Source: Balanoglossus misakiensis (taxonomy: Eukaryota; Hemichordata). Taken from it: a stretch of 64,000 nucleotides of DNA. This document shows positions 13,140 to 25,500 of this stretch, in pieces. The notes below the pieces were generated by a model. That model saw only the letters and a program-made list of their open reading frames with translations, was not told where the DNA came from and made no database searches. The stretch spans positions 13,020,001 through 13,084,000 of the forward strand of contig CM082577.2 of assembly GCA_040954595.2 (NCBI GenBank). The letters run 5' to 3'. Both the position numbers and the translations under genes were made by a program. Numbering within the stretch: the first letter of the stretch is position 1; each line of letters opens with the position of its first letter.

Positions 13140-13790
13140 ATCTAAAGGAAAGGACCATAATAATATCAAAAAGTATCAATTTTGTCCCATAAGCAAGTTA
13201 AGAGAAAAGCGGCACATTGTGGAACTTTTTGCTAGGAATCCTATAACTCACATAAACATATTTACCAGTAACTGTTTTTAAGTTTGTGCAATGTTATTGT
13301 ATGCTTCAAGAGATTTCTATCATAATCTGTATGATGTTACACTTGTGAAAGAAAACGATTGTTATATCCTGAGGTGCTTCTGAAAGTATTATAAGCTGCA
13401 AAGGTATGGTTTCTCAGAACTACGGATATTCTCCAGACAAACGCAAGAGCAATATGGTATACCACAGGCCTTTCAGCATTTACTAACAAGCTGTTAGCAA
13501 TAGCATTCTAGCTTTATGCTGTGAACATTCAAATGTTTATCTGTCTGTTTTCTGAATAAAATAAATACAAGCAGCATCAATCTCAGTTTTACAAACTTCC
13601 ATATTATGGTACATGTGCAGTTGTAAAACTTTACAGTTTCTTGTAATTCATTTATTTATCCTATTAAAATGATAAATTTTTAAGTAAGAAAGTGCCATAT
13701 GTGGTTTGTTTTGTGATATACGATTTACTGATGTGTTTCTGTATATGAAGGTTTCTGTTCTTACAGTCGGCAAGTTCTGTTCTGCCAATC
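13140..13790 (+). repeat. Dispersed repeat with an inverted partner at 41900-42545
   Basis: Read on the opposite strand, this block matches 41900-42545 over roughly 650 bp. For example, GGTATACCACAGGCCTTTCA near 13456 and GATTTACTGATGTGTTTCTG near 13721 occur there as complements. It may be an old transposon copy or a duplicated segment of this 3' flank. Confidence 0.75.
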
Positions 13791-14636
13791 TTTTTCACAT
13801 ACATGTACTTTCTCAAGTCAGACCACCTATAGCACGGTTATCAACAAGTGTTTGTGACACACAGACAGACAGACATACAGACATTGGTACGGCATAAGTT
13901 CAAGTGTGAAACATGTGAGCTAAAAAAACATCAAAACAGTACAGATAATGGACCTGTGCGATCATGTAAACGCCCTGATTCGCAGCGACCGATGGAAAAC
14001 TGAAGTATGCATGTTTTAATAGACACCGAGAAGCGAATCTGATTGAGATAAATCTATAACCTCTGACCACGGTTTTATGTTCGTAAACAAACGGTGCCTA
14101 CAGCATTTAAACAGTTTTTAAAACGCCTTCAACAGGATAAACATTCTCTTTCTGAGTGGTGCCCACCTAAAGCAATGCGAGTTACGTCTGTGTTAATTTA
14201 CTGTAATAAAAATAAAAGAAACACGGAACTTCAGAATTTATGTTACCGGAAGCGTTAGTTTGTTTTGCCTCTTAAAATCACAGATTTATAAAACAGTGGT
14301 CCAGCATGCGCGATGATCATTGTACCAAAACTTGTTTGTTATACTGATAGTAAAAGTGCGTCGTAGATTTTAAACACAGATTTTTCACAATTGCCCATTA
14401 AAGATTGTTTTTAGCTTGTTTATTTTGCGATGATTACAATTCTAAGAAAGTTTTGAGTTTTGAGTCTCTGTTACGGATCCGGAGAATAAGAACACTGAGT
14501 GTATTCAATATGACTGTGTGAAAAGAATGGACTTTCGATTATCCGTTTTGGTTTAACACCTTATTTTGAAGACATAGAGTCAAACTGCCGATACGAATCA
14601 TGTCTTAAAACGTATTGTCCATGGAGACAGGAGGGT
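13791..14636. other. Intergenic DNA without a recognisable gene
   Basis: A short ACAGAC run lies near 13860. Otherwise I see no exon, RNA gene or repeat copy between the dispersed repeat and the family C MITE. Confidence 0.4.
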
Positions 14637-14968
14637 TTAAAGCCTCTAGAGCTGCCACTTTTTGCATTATTTTCATGATTTTATTTTCCAACTTGAATAT
14701 GTCCATCTAAATAAGCTTACTGATATATGTACATGGACACTTTATTGATGCCCCATTGTGACTGCATGTTGCAATTTGAACACGGTATGAATTAAATAGG
14801 TGCCACACCAATTTAATCAGCCTCCATACAAACAGTACGCACTGAGCTATCGTGGTATACGTCACCAAGAGATGGCTTAATGGTGAGGATTTTAAAGGAT
14901 AGGGAATAGATTTGAAGTACTTTATTGTGGAAATAATATGTGAAATCTGGCAGCTCTAGAGGCTTTAA
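14637..14968. mobile_element. TTAA-flanked MITE, family C, copy 2
   Basis: A 332 bp element with intact termini: TTAA then AGCCTCTAGAGCTGCCA on the left, and the exact complement TGGCAGCTCTAGAGGCT then TTAA on the right. It is similar along its length to 6451-6806. No coding capacity. Confidence 0.9.
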
Positions 14969-15336
14969 TATGCAAGTCACACTTGCTAATTTCGTTTAGT
15001 GATATGTTAACAAAACAATCCCATGCCGTGAGTTATAAATCTTGCACATTAAAAACCCCAAATGTTTGAAACAGCGCGACACAGGGTGTATATATTAGTA
15101 GGCGAAAATAATTTCAATGTAAACGCTTTATACAAACCGTCATGGAAGTGGTTCTATAAATATCACGTGTTTAATACGGAATTCCACATCTGCATTACTT
15201 TCGTTGTAAATTTCCACAAGGTCTAAAAGTTATTTTGATAGGGTAGAGTGGGTGTTACGATCAGTCTGAGTGTGACTTCATCCCACACAGTCGCACAAGC
15301 CCTTCTCCTGTTCTTTCTGCCAACGTTGATCTGCAG

Positions 15337-15348
15337 ATGGCATCATGA
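15337..15348 (+). promoter_or_regulatory. Three-codon upstream ORF overlapping the start codon
   Basis: ATG GCA TCA TGA ends in an ATGA overlap with the chosen start codon at 15345, if the transcript begins upstream of it. Such an overlap can allow termination-reinitiation; a role here is inferred. Confidence 0.35.
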
Positions 15349-18300
15349 TAAAGCTGACAGTTATACTGTGTTTGGTCTGGGCGTTTCTTGTGAATTCGGG
15401 CAAATCTGTGAAAATATCGCAAGATGGCGGCCGCGATTCACGAAGAGCCTCTTATGAAGGTAAGTTTTTTCCCAGCCAGGATCTACCACAGAAACTCCGT
15501 GATGAGCACATACCGTTTTCTTTTAAGTGGGCTTCTTCATACTGGAGAGAATGATTTACTTTCCTTATAATATCATTCCCTCGAATTCAACAATTGCATG
15601 CAATTGCGAGTTAAATTATATATTGGGGAACATTCCGAAATACCATAACAAATTTGTATATGCCATTTTGTGTGAAATGCGAATTGTCCCTTTCAGAAAA
15701 TCCTCTAAATCGCGTAGAGATTGGATGTAAACCGCGTGGTGAGCACTCAGCGACGGTTGACTGGTGGCTGATGTTTAAGCCAGCAGACTTCGCCAACTTT
15801 GATTACTACGATTCACTGGAGCATCGGAATGAGCCAAATGAACAGACTCCCGGCATTTTTGGAAGACCTGGTATAGGCGAGTCGCCACTGACAACCACAT
15901 TTTCTGCCCTCATGGCACGACTACGGACCTCCAACCCTCTCTTGTATTTTGGTTACACCAACGAACTCAACCGGCTGATCGACACTTTCCCGATCCGCGA
16001 TCACAGCGCAGTGTCTAGCGGATTCGTGGCATTTGATCCGGAGAGCGGCAGCGGTTTCTGGCTCGTCCACAGCGACCCGTTCTTCCCGCCGAGTACAAAT
16101 GGCCGAAAGCTGGATGACCCCGAGACGTGGGGATGGATCAACAGCCCCGGCGATCAGCCTCTGACGTATCTCTGCGTCACCGTCCGCTCGGAGTCAGATT
16201 GGGGAGCAATATGTGAGTTTTTGGCCCAGCTCAACCCGTTTACGTTTCTGGAAAATCTCGACGACGGAAAGACGCACGCGGATTTCTCCGACTTCTTGCA
16301 GCGAAGTAACGACACAGACGGCCAGATTTACTTAACGACTGTTTTTGAAAACTACAAACGATGTCTGCAGTCACTCACAGGAGATCAAACTTATGAAAAC
16401 TGTCTCAAGATTAACGAGGTGAGCAAAATGAAAAGTTTCGCTGGACGACCTGTATGTTATAGGTGATGATTGACGTTGCATTGCTAAAACTTAATTGAAA
16501 GAACCCCGTAATCACCCCCAATCTTTTCCTATCCTTATTCGTGTGTGTTCGACTCCCAGGTCTATATATGGCAATGCGAAAACGGTTTGACGGGGAGTGT
16601 GTGGTTATCGTTAATTTGATTATTTAATTCGAGATTGACATTATACCTGATAATATGTCCAAGATTTGCTTGCCGTAATTAACACGATTGAAACTTATGG
16701 GGGATAATTGCATGATAATAAACTCTGTAAAACTCTCAGCACAGTACATGTAGCCTACACACTCGACATATTTATCATGTTATATTGTTTTGGTCAAACA
16801 ATGACTGAAATACTACATTCAAGTACAATGAATACTAATCATTTTGTACGCGTTTTATCACCATGCAGTTATCCAAAAATAGTTCCTATTTTGTTAAGTA
16901 ATCTTGTCCACTTGACGCGATATCCATAATCGTTTCTCGATGATGTCAATGACAACGTGAGTTGGACGCCTACTAGACACTCGTATTTATGAACACATAC
17001 ACCATACGCCTTGCCATGAGGGCTATAATTCCAGTTTATTACCCCCCCCCCAAGACCGTGAGTATACCCGGAATAGAATGCAATTCTGGTAACTCACAGC
17101 CACCTAACAGTCAAACGAATGCTATAGCTCGGAAATAGGCCTGGCAACATATATTTAATAACATAACCCACACTTTTATTAGCCACGTGGCGCAGAAATA
17201 GTCATGCTATTTTCCTATCGTGTGACCGATTCTATCAAATCACATCTCAGCTGAAAGTTATACGGTCACCTATAGCTACAGTTACCATGGCAAATTGAGA
17301 TCTAGCCAATCACAAATTTTCAGTGGGTGGCACACGCGAAAAAAGAGCACCACCATATGTTCTTTAGAACACTAAAATATGCTATTTCAGCCATATATGG
17401 GCGTATGTAAATTTTAGGTGACCGTATACCTGCATGAGTTAAATGCATTCCAATCACTGCATTTCCATTATAGGTATCACATAGTGGCGCCACCAGCTTT
17501 ACCCTCCTCAGCAGGAACAAAGCGACGGTCGGGGACATATGCCTGAGCACTGATGGCAAGTCAGGCCCTCGTTTGAAGCTGTCCCTACTGCCTCCATTGC
17601 GAAATTTTCTAAACATTTTCGCCGTTGTTGGAAATATGGTTGACAAAGACATGGTTTGCATTGGTGACCTGGGCAACACTATGGTAAATCGCGCAGATGA
17701 CGTCACTGAAGGAATAATCTTTCCATCGGATTACATTAACGAAAGGGACAACGTTCTGACTCGGCCAACCGCGGATGAAGGTTTGCCCGCGTTCGAAGAG
17801 AATGACGATTACATCTTGCAGAAACTCCTGTATGACTACGGGAACACCTCGGGGACCGAAATGTATGGCGGGATAAGTGGCGGGCTGGTGTGTTTCAGAA
17901 GTGGTGCCGTGTGGAAGTCCCTCGTCTCGGCAAACCTTTTCATGGAGGCAAACTGTTTCGACTCGACCGAGGAAGAAATCGTGCAGAAAGTGCACAAAAG
18001 GGCAAAGCGAGGTCCTGGCACGATGACTGGTGACGCGGAGACTGATGGGGAAGAAACTTTTTGCCCGAGAAACATAGCAGCGGAACAGACAGATCAAGGC
18101 TCGAGGGCGAAGAGACGGCGATCAGGTATTCTCGAATATCGCCTTTTTTTCTAATCAGTAACAGTGACTTACATTTTAGAATGCCAAGCATAAGTTAACA
18201 TAGGTTATAGGGTTCAATATAGTTTAGGATAACCGGGTTTCGATGGCCTGCCAGCTGAATTTTTTAAAGTATCTGAGAATATTCTCCTTCCATATCTTGT

Positions 18301-21300
18301 GCGCCTTTTCAATTTAATTTTTGACTCTGGAAACTTTCCTGATGGTTGGTCCATGGGAGTCATTGTACCTCTCCACAAATCAGGCGATAAAGGCAATGTA
18401 AACAATTATAGAGGTATCACTCTTTTGAGTAATTTCAGTAAAATTTTCACTACTATTCTTAACGAGAGGTTGACTACATGGGCCGATACGGAAGGCAAGT
18501 TATCAGAGTGTCAGGCAGGGTTTAGAAAAGGGTATTCCACTTTACATAATATTTTCTCTCTTTATGCAATTGTACAAAAATATCTGGGAAGACGAGGGGG
18601 ACGATTTTATTGCGTTTTTGTTGACTTTGCCAAAGCATTTGACACTGTTAATCATACACTTTTATTTATGTCACTTTTACAGAATGGTGTGCAAGGTAAA
18701 ATGTTCATAATCCTTAAAAGCATATATAAAGACGTCAAATCTTGCGTCAGAGTGAAACAACATATAACAGAATGTTTTGACTGTCCATCGGGTGTGCGTC
18801 AAGGTTGCATCCTCAGCCCGTTTTTATTTGCTATATTTATTAATGAACTACAAAATATGGTTGAAAATGCAGGTCACATGGGTATACAAATAACACAGTA
18901 ATTGAAAACTGTATGCTGATGACATCACGATGTTTGCAGACACTGTAGTTGGTTTGCAGAGGTTGCTAAACACGCTTAATTTATTTACTGAAAAATGTAA
19001 AATGAAAGTAAATTTGTCCAAAACAAAAATTATTGTATTTAGAAACGGTGGTATAATTAAGAAAACAGAAAAATGGCTATATGGAGGAGAACAAGTGAAT
19101 GTTGTATCTTATTATAAATATCTGGGTATTGTGTTTTCTAGTCGAAATGTATGGTTTAAGGCTGTACAAACTTTATCTGAACAGGCCAAGAAAGCTATAT
19201 TTACTGTCAACCGCTTTACACGAAAATTTGGAGAACTCCCTTGTCAGCTTTACTTTAAAGTGTTTGATATAATGATCTTGCCAATTTTGACATATGGCTC
19301 AGAGATATGGGGTTTTCAACCCTACGCATGCGCAGAAACTGTACATTATAAGTATTGTAAACGCTTTTTAGGCGTAAAAAGTAACACTCCAAATGCCGCT
19401 GTAATAGGGGAATTGGGCAGACCACCTATTTTCGTTCATACATACATTCGATGCATAAAATGGTGGCTGAAATTATTATCTATGCCAAATACACAAATAG
19501 CAAAACATTCATATACACTCCTTGTAAGAAAAGATTTATTGGGGAAAACAAATTGGGCATCTCATATTCGTAATATACTTTATAGATATGGTTATGGATA
19601 TGCTTGGATTAATCAGGGAGTTGGTAATGAAAAATTGTTTATTACACTGTTTTCAGATACAGTAAAAGATAATTGGCGTCAAGACTGGTGGGGGGAAATT
19701 TCTAGCACAAGCCGTTTACAAATGTTTTGTCAATTAAAGAATAGCCCATGCCTTGAAAATTATTTATTTAATGTTAAAATTAACAAACATAGAAAGGCCC
19801 TTTCACAGATACGATGTTCCGGCCACCAGCTTTCTATTGAAACTGGCCGCAGCAAAGGTCTGGATAGGTCTGAAAGGTTATGTGAAATTTGTAATACATG
19901 TATCGTTGAAGACGAATATCATTTTCTTTTTGAATGTACACTTTATCAAAATCTTAGGGAGAAATATTTACCAAAGTGTTTTACAAGATATCATTATCAA
20001 GCAAATATGGTCAAACTTTTCACCTCAGGTGATAATAATATTATAAATAACCTGGCAAAATATGTATATCAAGCATTCGATTGCGGAAAGAAGCACTAAA
20101 TTTGTAATAGCATGCAATACTCTGTCTAAATGTTTTGTATAATTTTGTGGTGCAATCAAATCAAATTCTTTACCTCTGTATCATTTTGATGTACTAAATG
20201 CAATGGGCCGGTGGCCTTTATGCAAATAAATATTATTATTATTATATAGTTTAGGATAAATTAGAAATTTGAGAGGAGCAGCAACGTTGGTCGGTCAAAG
20301 TTAGATCTGTTCACTTACTGTCAGCCAGCTAATCCCCATATATTCATTGAGGAAGTACGGACATTTGACTATTCCTGACAAAATACCCACTTTAGTGACC
20401 CTTAACCTGCATAATCGGTGGAATTCCGAATTTTTAAGATAAGCGTTGTATTTTTGGGTTCTTATGTCTCGCCTATGCATGCTATGGAAGCTTAGGGGAT
20501 AGTATATGTTGTAAGAAATCACCTTTTCTTTACCATGACATGATAACTACGTTCACCTTGCTAAAATTTCGTCATTTGATTATAGGTGTCCGGCCACTGC
20601 ATGAGAGCATACCGCTTTCCGCCGATGTTAATATGGATGCTAATACCGATGGGATACCAGGTGAGTGACAGGTGTCAGACGCTATACTTTCGTTTATCCA
20701 AATGAACTGTGGCAATTCTATAAATAATCCCATGCAAACCGTAAAGACCACAGCAACAGTAAATGATGCAAACACAACAAATATAACATAAGGGGTCCAA
20801 GGTTATGAATGAAATTTGCTGCATCCGCTTATCTCATATTCCTAATGGAAGTACCGGTATTTGACTATTCTTGACAAAGTACCCATTTTAGTGGTTCTTA
20901 ACAACCTGCATAATTGGTAGAATACCGAATGTGCATGATAAGCGTTGTATTTTTTAGTTTCTTATATCTCGCGTATGGACGTTTCAGGGACAGTATCTAT
21001 TGTAAAAGTCAATGTTTCTGTACTGTAAGATGATAACCAGACCACTTTGCTTAACCGATCTCTTTCCGTAAGCGCATTTTGATAAGCGGCGTTAATATTA
21101 CATCAATCACGGTACATAAGCAATTAAAATTGTAATGCACTTATATATTCTGTACACTTGCAAGATATTTGTAAGATGTTTTTCATCGACAGTCTCAGAG
21201 AACCCAACGCCCGATCAGCGATACGACTTGAGCTGCTACGCTTTTCACTGTGACGAGCTCCGTGACAACTACGCATGGCTGTTCTGGAAAGTACCACGGG

Positions 21301-22214
21301 AAAGTGTTGACATAACGGTGACCGTGTTTGTCTACAAGAAACGTACAGGCCTGAAACGAGGAAAAGCTATTGAAAGAGTCTTTCAATTTACGATCAAAAA
21401 CACGCTAGAATTAGAACCATTTGGAGTCATGAAACAGCATGATATTCGTGTGCTCAAAGACTTCAGGAATGGGTCGATTCCGTTTCACTTTTACAACATG
21501 GACTTTGTCGATGATCCCGTCGACGGTGGAGATTTCATTGCTGTCTTAATCGGAAAATTATGGATTCACGGGTAGGTCCAGCTGCATGTTTTAGAACCTT
21601 TGATACACAGTCATCAGCAATTTTGCTCGTTGTTTCGAAAGGCGTGTTATTATTATAATAACACGGCTATTTTTTCGTGTATACTGCTTTATTTTTGTCA
21701 AATGTGCGTTCGGGTAGGAGCAAAATTAGTATGTTAAAATGGAAATGTTTGCTATCTATGAAATCTACACCACCACTGGGCTTCGGTTGTTGTTGTTGTT
21801 ATTTATTTCATTTGCTTTTTCACGCGAGTATGAACGAGTTTATGCGGTAAACCAGGCTATGTGAAACCTAATTAACACTCTAAGTTGTGACGCCCCGTTC
21901 ATTTCAGAAATGTCAGAGGACTAAGACAGTACAGATTCAATACGAGGAGAGCTGATGCCAGCATTGATGGAGACTCCTTCACTGTCCAGAGTGTAACGGC
22001 AAGAAAAGATGACAGATCTAATGGTAGGCGCCATTATAGTGAAGCTGAAATTTCCATGTGCATCGATTGGTGTCCTCTGACAGAGTGTAAATATAACATC
22101 TACAGTCGACAAGGGGACAGCACTTACAAGCTGCGGGCGTGCCAAGTACCAGGTATGTCATTGAGTTTTATACTGCGCGCACTCGTCTTTCTCACATTGA
22201 TAAATGCCAGATAA
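15345..22214 (+). CDS. Secreted DNase II-like protein, probably catalytically degenerate
   Basis: Exons: 15345-15459, 15697-16418, 17474-18125, 20586-20660, 21193-21571, 21908-22214; 749 residues. The start gives a clear signal peptide (MIKLTVILCLVWAFLVNSG). DNase II hallmarks follow: VDWWLMFKP near 60, GFWLVHSDPFFPP near 158-170, MVCIGDLG near 339 and GGISGGLVCF near 410. DNase II is an acid endonuclease of the phospholipase D fold using two HxK motifs. Here the first site reads DHSAVSSGF and the second NIFAVV, so both lysines and the second histidine are missing. Dibasic clusters KRAKRG (near 453) and RAKRRRS (near 490) precede an unrecognised Cys-containing region. Read through the donor at 22153, the frame ends in a 20-residue hydrophobic tail, TAA at 22212, and AATAAA at 22292. 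Alternatively 22152 splices to 22658, fusing it to the next gene. Confidence 0.78.
17251..17436. mobile_element. Family D MITE, copy in a DNase II-like intron
   Basis: The ends AAGTTATACGGTCACCTATAG and AGGTGACCGTATACCT are inverted repeats. The interior (ACACGCGAAAA, TTCTTTAGAACAC, GGGCGTATGTAAAT) matches 58211-58402 and 55382-55574. The flanking TTAA is degraded on the left. Confidence 0.75.
18233..20243 (+). mobile_element. 5'-truncated non-LTR retrotransposon (CR1/L2-like) with target duplication
   Basis: Inserted in the third intron of the DNase II-like gene, same strand. It is flanked by an exact 16 bp duplication, ATATAGTTTAGGATAA, at 18217-18232 and 20244-20259. Open frames 18299-18901 and 18906-20099 encode reverse transcriptase motifs (NNYRGITLLS, FVDFAKAFDTV, SGVRQGCILSPFLF, LYADDITMFAD) and a C-terminal region with LYGSEIWG-like and CEIC-HFLFEC motifs. 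A stop and frame change just before YADD breaks the ORF. The 3' end is an (ATT)n tail without poly(A), as in CR1/L2-type LINEs. Confidence 0.92.
20336..20575 (+). repeat. Intronic direct repeat, copy 1
   Basis: Matches 20836-21055 (shared CATTTGACTATTC/TATTTGACTATTC, GATAAGCGTTGTATTTTT, TTCTTAT.TCTCGC). The pair flanks the 75 bp exon 20586-20660. Similarity is moderate, implying an old duplication. Confidence 0.65.
20836..21055 (+). repeat. Intronic direct repeat, copy 2
   Basis: Second copy of 20336-20575, downstream of the small exon and before the exon at 21193. I see no second copy of the exon itself between this repeat and 21193. Confidence 0.65.
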
Positions 22215-22291
22215 TTAACAAGTTTCTACTATTGTCATTTTCACGAAATTTTACACATAGCTCAGTCAAGTAAATGTAAATTTATTGGTCA

Positions 22292-22297
22292 AATAAA
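22292..22297 (+). terminator. Candidate polyadenylation signal of the DNase II-like gene
   Basis: AATAAA lies 78 bases after the TAA that ends the read-through form of the exon starting at 21908. Its position supports this gene ending here rather than always splicing on to 22658. Confidence 0.5.
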
Positions 22298-22578
22298 ATC
22301 GTGCGGTCACCGCCCTCTATTTTAAATTTGAGATAAATTTCGTTAACATATTTGCCTATTGACAGACCATTGGGGAAAAATGCTGAGTCAGCAGTTTTCT
22401 TCTATTTTCGTCTAAATTCATGGCTGTGTTTTAAAAACAAGCGCGGTGACCCATATATTTTATCACAGATTTTCATTATACATACACAAGATAATGCAAA
22501 AAAAATCAACAATTATAAAAGAAATTACAATACTTTTAATTTTGACCAACGTACATCCTTAAAACACTAAAATTCTGA

Positions 22579-25500
22579 ATGGTCAGAAATGGTCAGTGTG
22601 TACTCTGCAAGTGCCTCATGGTTGTATGTTGCCTCGTGTTCTGTATTCAACACTCAGGGACTGGATACTCCCAACACAGAACCATCGAAAGTCTCAAACA
22701 AAAGGCCCTTGGTGTAAAATGTCGGCCAGAAGATTTCCAGAAAATGAAATGTTTGGTTTCGGAATCGTCTCCTAGCAACAAATGTTCCGACTCCTGGAAC
22801 GAAGATGACATTGCACTTGAACCAATTTCTAGATTGTTTTGTAAGTATGACCACTATCTTATTATCTCAGTTTTGTTTTCTATAATTTGAATGGCCAATA
22901 TCTGTATCTGTTGGCTATTTTTTCAGTAGTTTTGTTTTTGTGTACAAAAGACAATTTCTTGACCTTCTCCACATTGTATCCCCAAATAAGCTTACTTCAA
23001 GCTTACTGGTCATCGACAAGTCATGTATATTGTAGCTATCATTGCGACCTCGAAGCATACATAACCCTTTCCTATGAATTTGTGTCGTAGGTTTTGTCAG
23101 GATACTATCGTGTGATATCCGGTAGTAAGGGTAGATGTGTCCAGCTTTACGTGGGTATTCATTTACAACTGCAGCATTCTATTTCACTGTTTCGTTTGAA
23201 TAAGACAACATACATCAATTTTTTTTCTGTGAAATCTTTGTCAGATTCTGATGACCTTGAGGAAGAAGAGAAAGATAATATACGCTACCGTTTCTGCCAG
23301 AGCAACATCATCAATACACTTTTTTGGGATGAATATCAAGAATCAAACACGGAATCTTCATCAGAAAGTACGAGCACCAAATTTTCTTAACCTGATAGGT
23401 ATTTTGGCGCCAGAGGTTGCACGGGCTGGGGCCTCGCCAAGGGACCAATGTGTATTGATATGCTAATCACGGCCGTCCACTTATGAACGTTACGAATTAA
23501 CATAGCATCTGCATAAACTCAAGTTGATTATCAATTTGCATGCAGCTGCATTATTTTGTCACTGAGGGAATTTACCGAGGCAATCAAAGTCTTGAAAATG
23601 TTCACTCTTAAATTTGAGAATGAAAATTGGAGCAATTATCTCCAACATTATCTCAAATTTGACATATGCCGCCAATCTCTGTTAAACTCTGTGAGTGAAT
23701 AAGGAGATACTTGACTACTTATCATTCAATCGAATTTAGCAATGAGACCCGACTATTTTGACTTTCTTATGTGTGTGTGATCATTATGGAAAACCGAATT
23801 CATTCAAAGTTAGATGCACATCGTAAATGCTGTCAACAATTAAGAGAGGTGCATGACGGAAGCAAAAACACGTGCATATAAGCATATTTGAATATACTTT
23901 TTTGTTGTGTGCGTCGTTGTTGTAGAGAAAGAGACAACAAAGAAGCGTCGACGTAGAGATGTCTACGGCCCGACAGCAGATCCAAGTGACTGCCAACAAT
24001 TTTTCCTGGGTGGTAACTGGCCGCCATCGACAACAAATGATAAAGATACGGTAAAAATCTGCCATCCAAATTGTTTTGGAGAGGAAGAAGAGCATGAATA
24101 TTGCTTTGCTACTTTGTACAACACCAAGCTCAGGCAAGTATCAAAATAAAGCCCTATAAGCTGCCACTATTCTGTTCAACCGTTCGGTCCTCGTCTTCAT
24201 GATGTCCTTGATCAACCGACAATTAAAAAAAAACTGGAGGAAGTTCACGCAGTCGGGTAGTTTTCTTTTTTAGTACATTGGATACGGTTTAGCGTAGCTG
24301 GATACACTTGCATACCAATGATCAAAATCCAGTAAAAATAAGGTTCGGGGTGGGTGGTGATGGGGGGGGGGGGAGAAACTGACTATAAATTCATAGCCAC
24401 TATGCATATCGTAATTGATGCAATTCCGCCACTAACAGTGCTTAGTCTCGTTTATCAGAAGCAAGATATTATTGATATCAGTACCAGACGATCAGCAGTA
24501 GATGCTATTTACCATCCGAGTTAGAATGGTCAAAATCTGAAAATGGTTACTATTTGAAACTTTTGTTCTCCACCTCATTAAAGAGGTTCATATGGGATGA
24601 GTAAGCATGTGTCAGTCACTATGAGGCACATGTAACTCAATTTAGAAATGTCAGAGCATGCTTTAATTGAACAGCTGGACAACACATTTCAAACAGTCTC
24701 TACTAAATAATTTTACTGAAGTTAATGATGTAAACTATGCTCCCTATTCAAACAGCAAATTGTGAGCCTGGCTTCAATGTGCAAAATAACATCAAAGTGT
24801 CACTGAAAAAGATCCTCAGCGAACGCCCATTTTCATAAACATAGATAGAAACTTGATTTAGAGTCATTTGACTTTGACGAGGCATCGGGGGTTTGGTTTG
24901 ACAAAAACAACAACAAGAAGAACGTCCACTGGGGAATAGTCCGTCGTTTCAGTTGTTGTATTGATCCCTGAATCCATTTATGCGTCAAGCATATACCTAT
25001 ATTTAAAGTGCACACTTTATGAACCCTTTCCTATTTTTGAAATTTCACCTTGCAGGATGGCAGATTATTCTGCATACACTGTGACTACGCCAGCACCAGA
25101 CAGAGACCGTCAAAAGCGTGAAGCCGTAGGTTATTATCGTACATTGTGGAAACGGTTCGAAATAGGTATATCAACTCGATTTTGTAGCGTTTTAGACATT
25201 AAAACTGACAAGAATGGGCCACATTCAAAGAATTCTGTTGTCTTAACATTGGTTAAATGAAATGGGCCCCAGAACAAGCATTTTAACTTGGTTTTGAGAC
25301 TTACTTATTTGTACTTTTTGCAGTTATAATGAAAACCTCATTTAAAATGAATATCAAAGTAAAAATAAAAATCAAATCCAAAGCAAAAATCGAAGCGAAA
25401 ATCAAAAGGAAAACTAAAATAAGAATAAGAACCCTAAAATATTATTTAACAAATAAGATTTCTGTTAAGACAGTCAATGTTATTCCGTGAGCCTCCTCGG

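Noticed and set aside
15248-15457. Overlapping open frame MGVTISLSVTSSHTV with a hydrophobic stretch
   Set aside because: It is out of frame with the DNase II-like exons; the start at 15345 gives a proper signal peptide and the correct donor phase.
17609-18097. 162-residue antisense open frame
   Set aside because: Shadow of the DNase II-like exon on the plus strand; no family motifs or splice context of its own.
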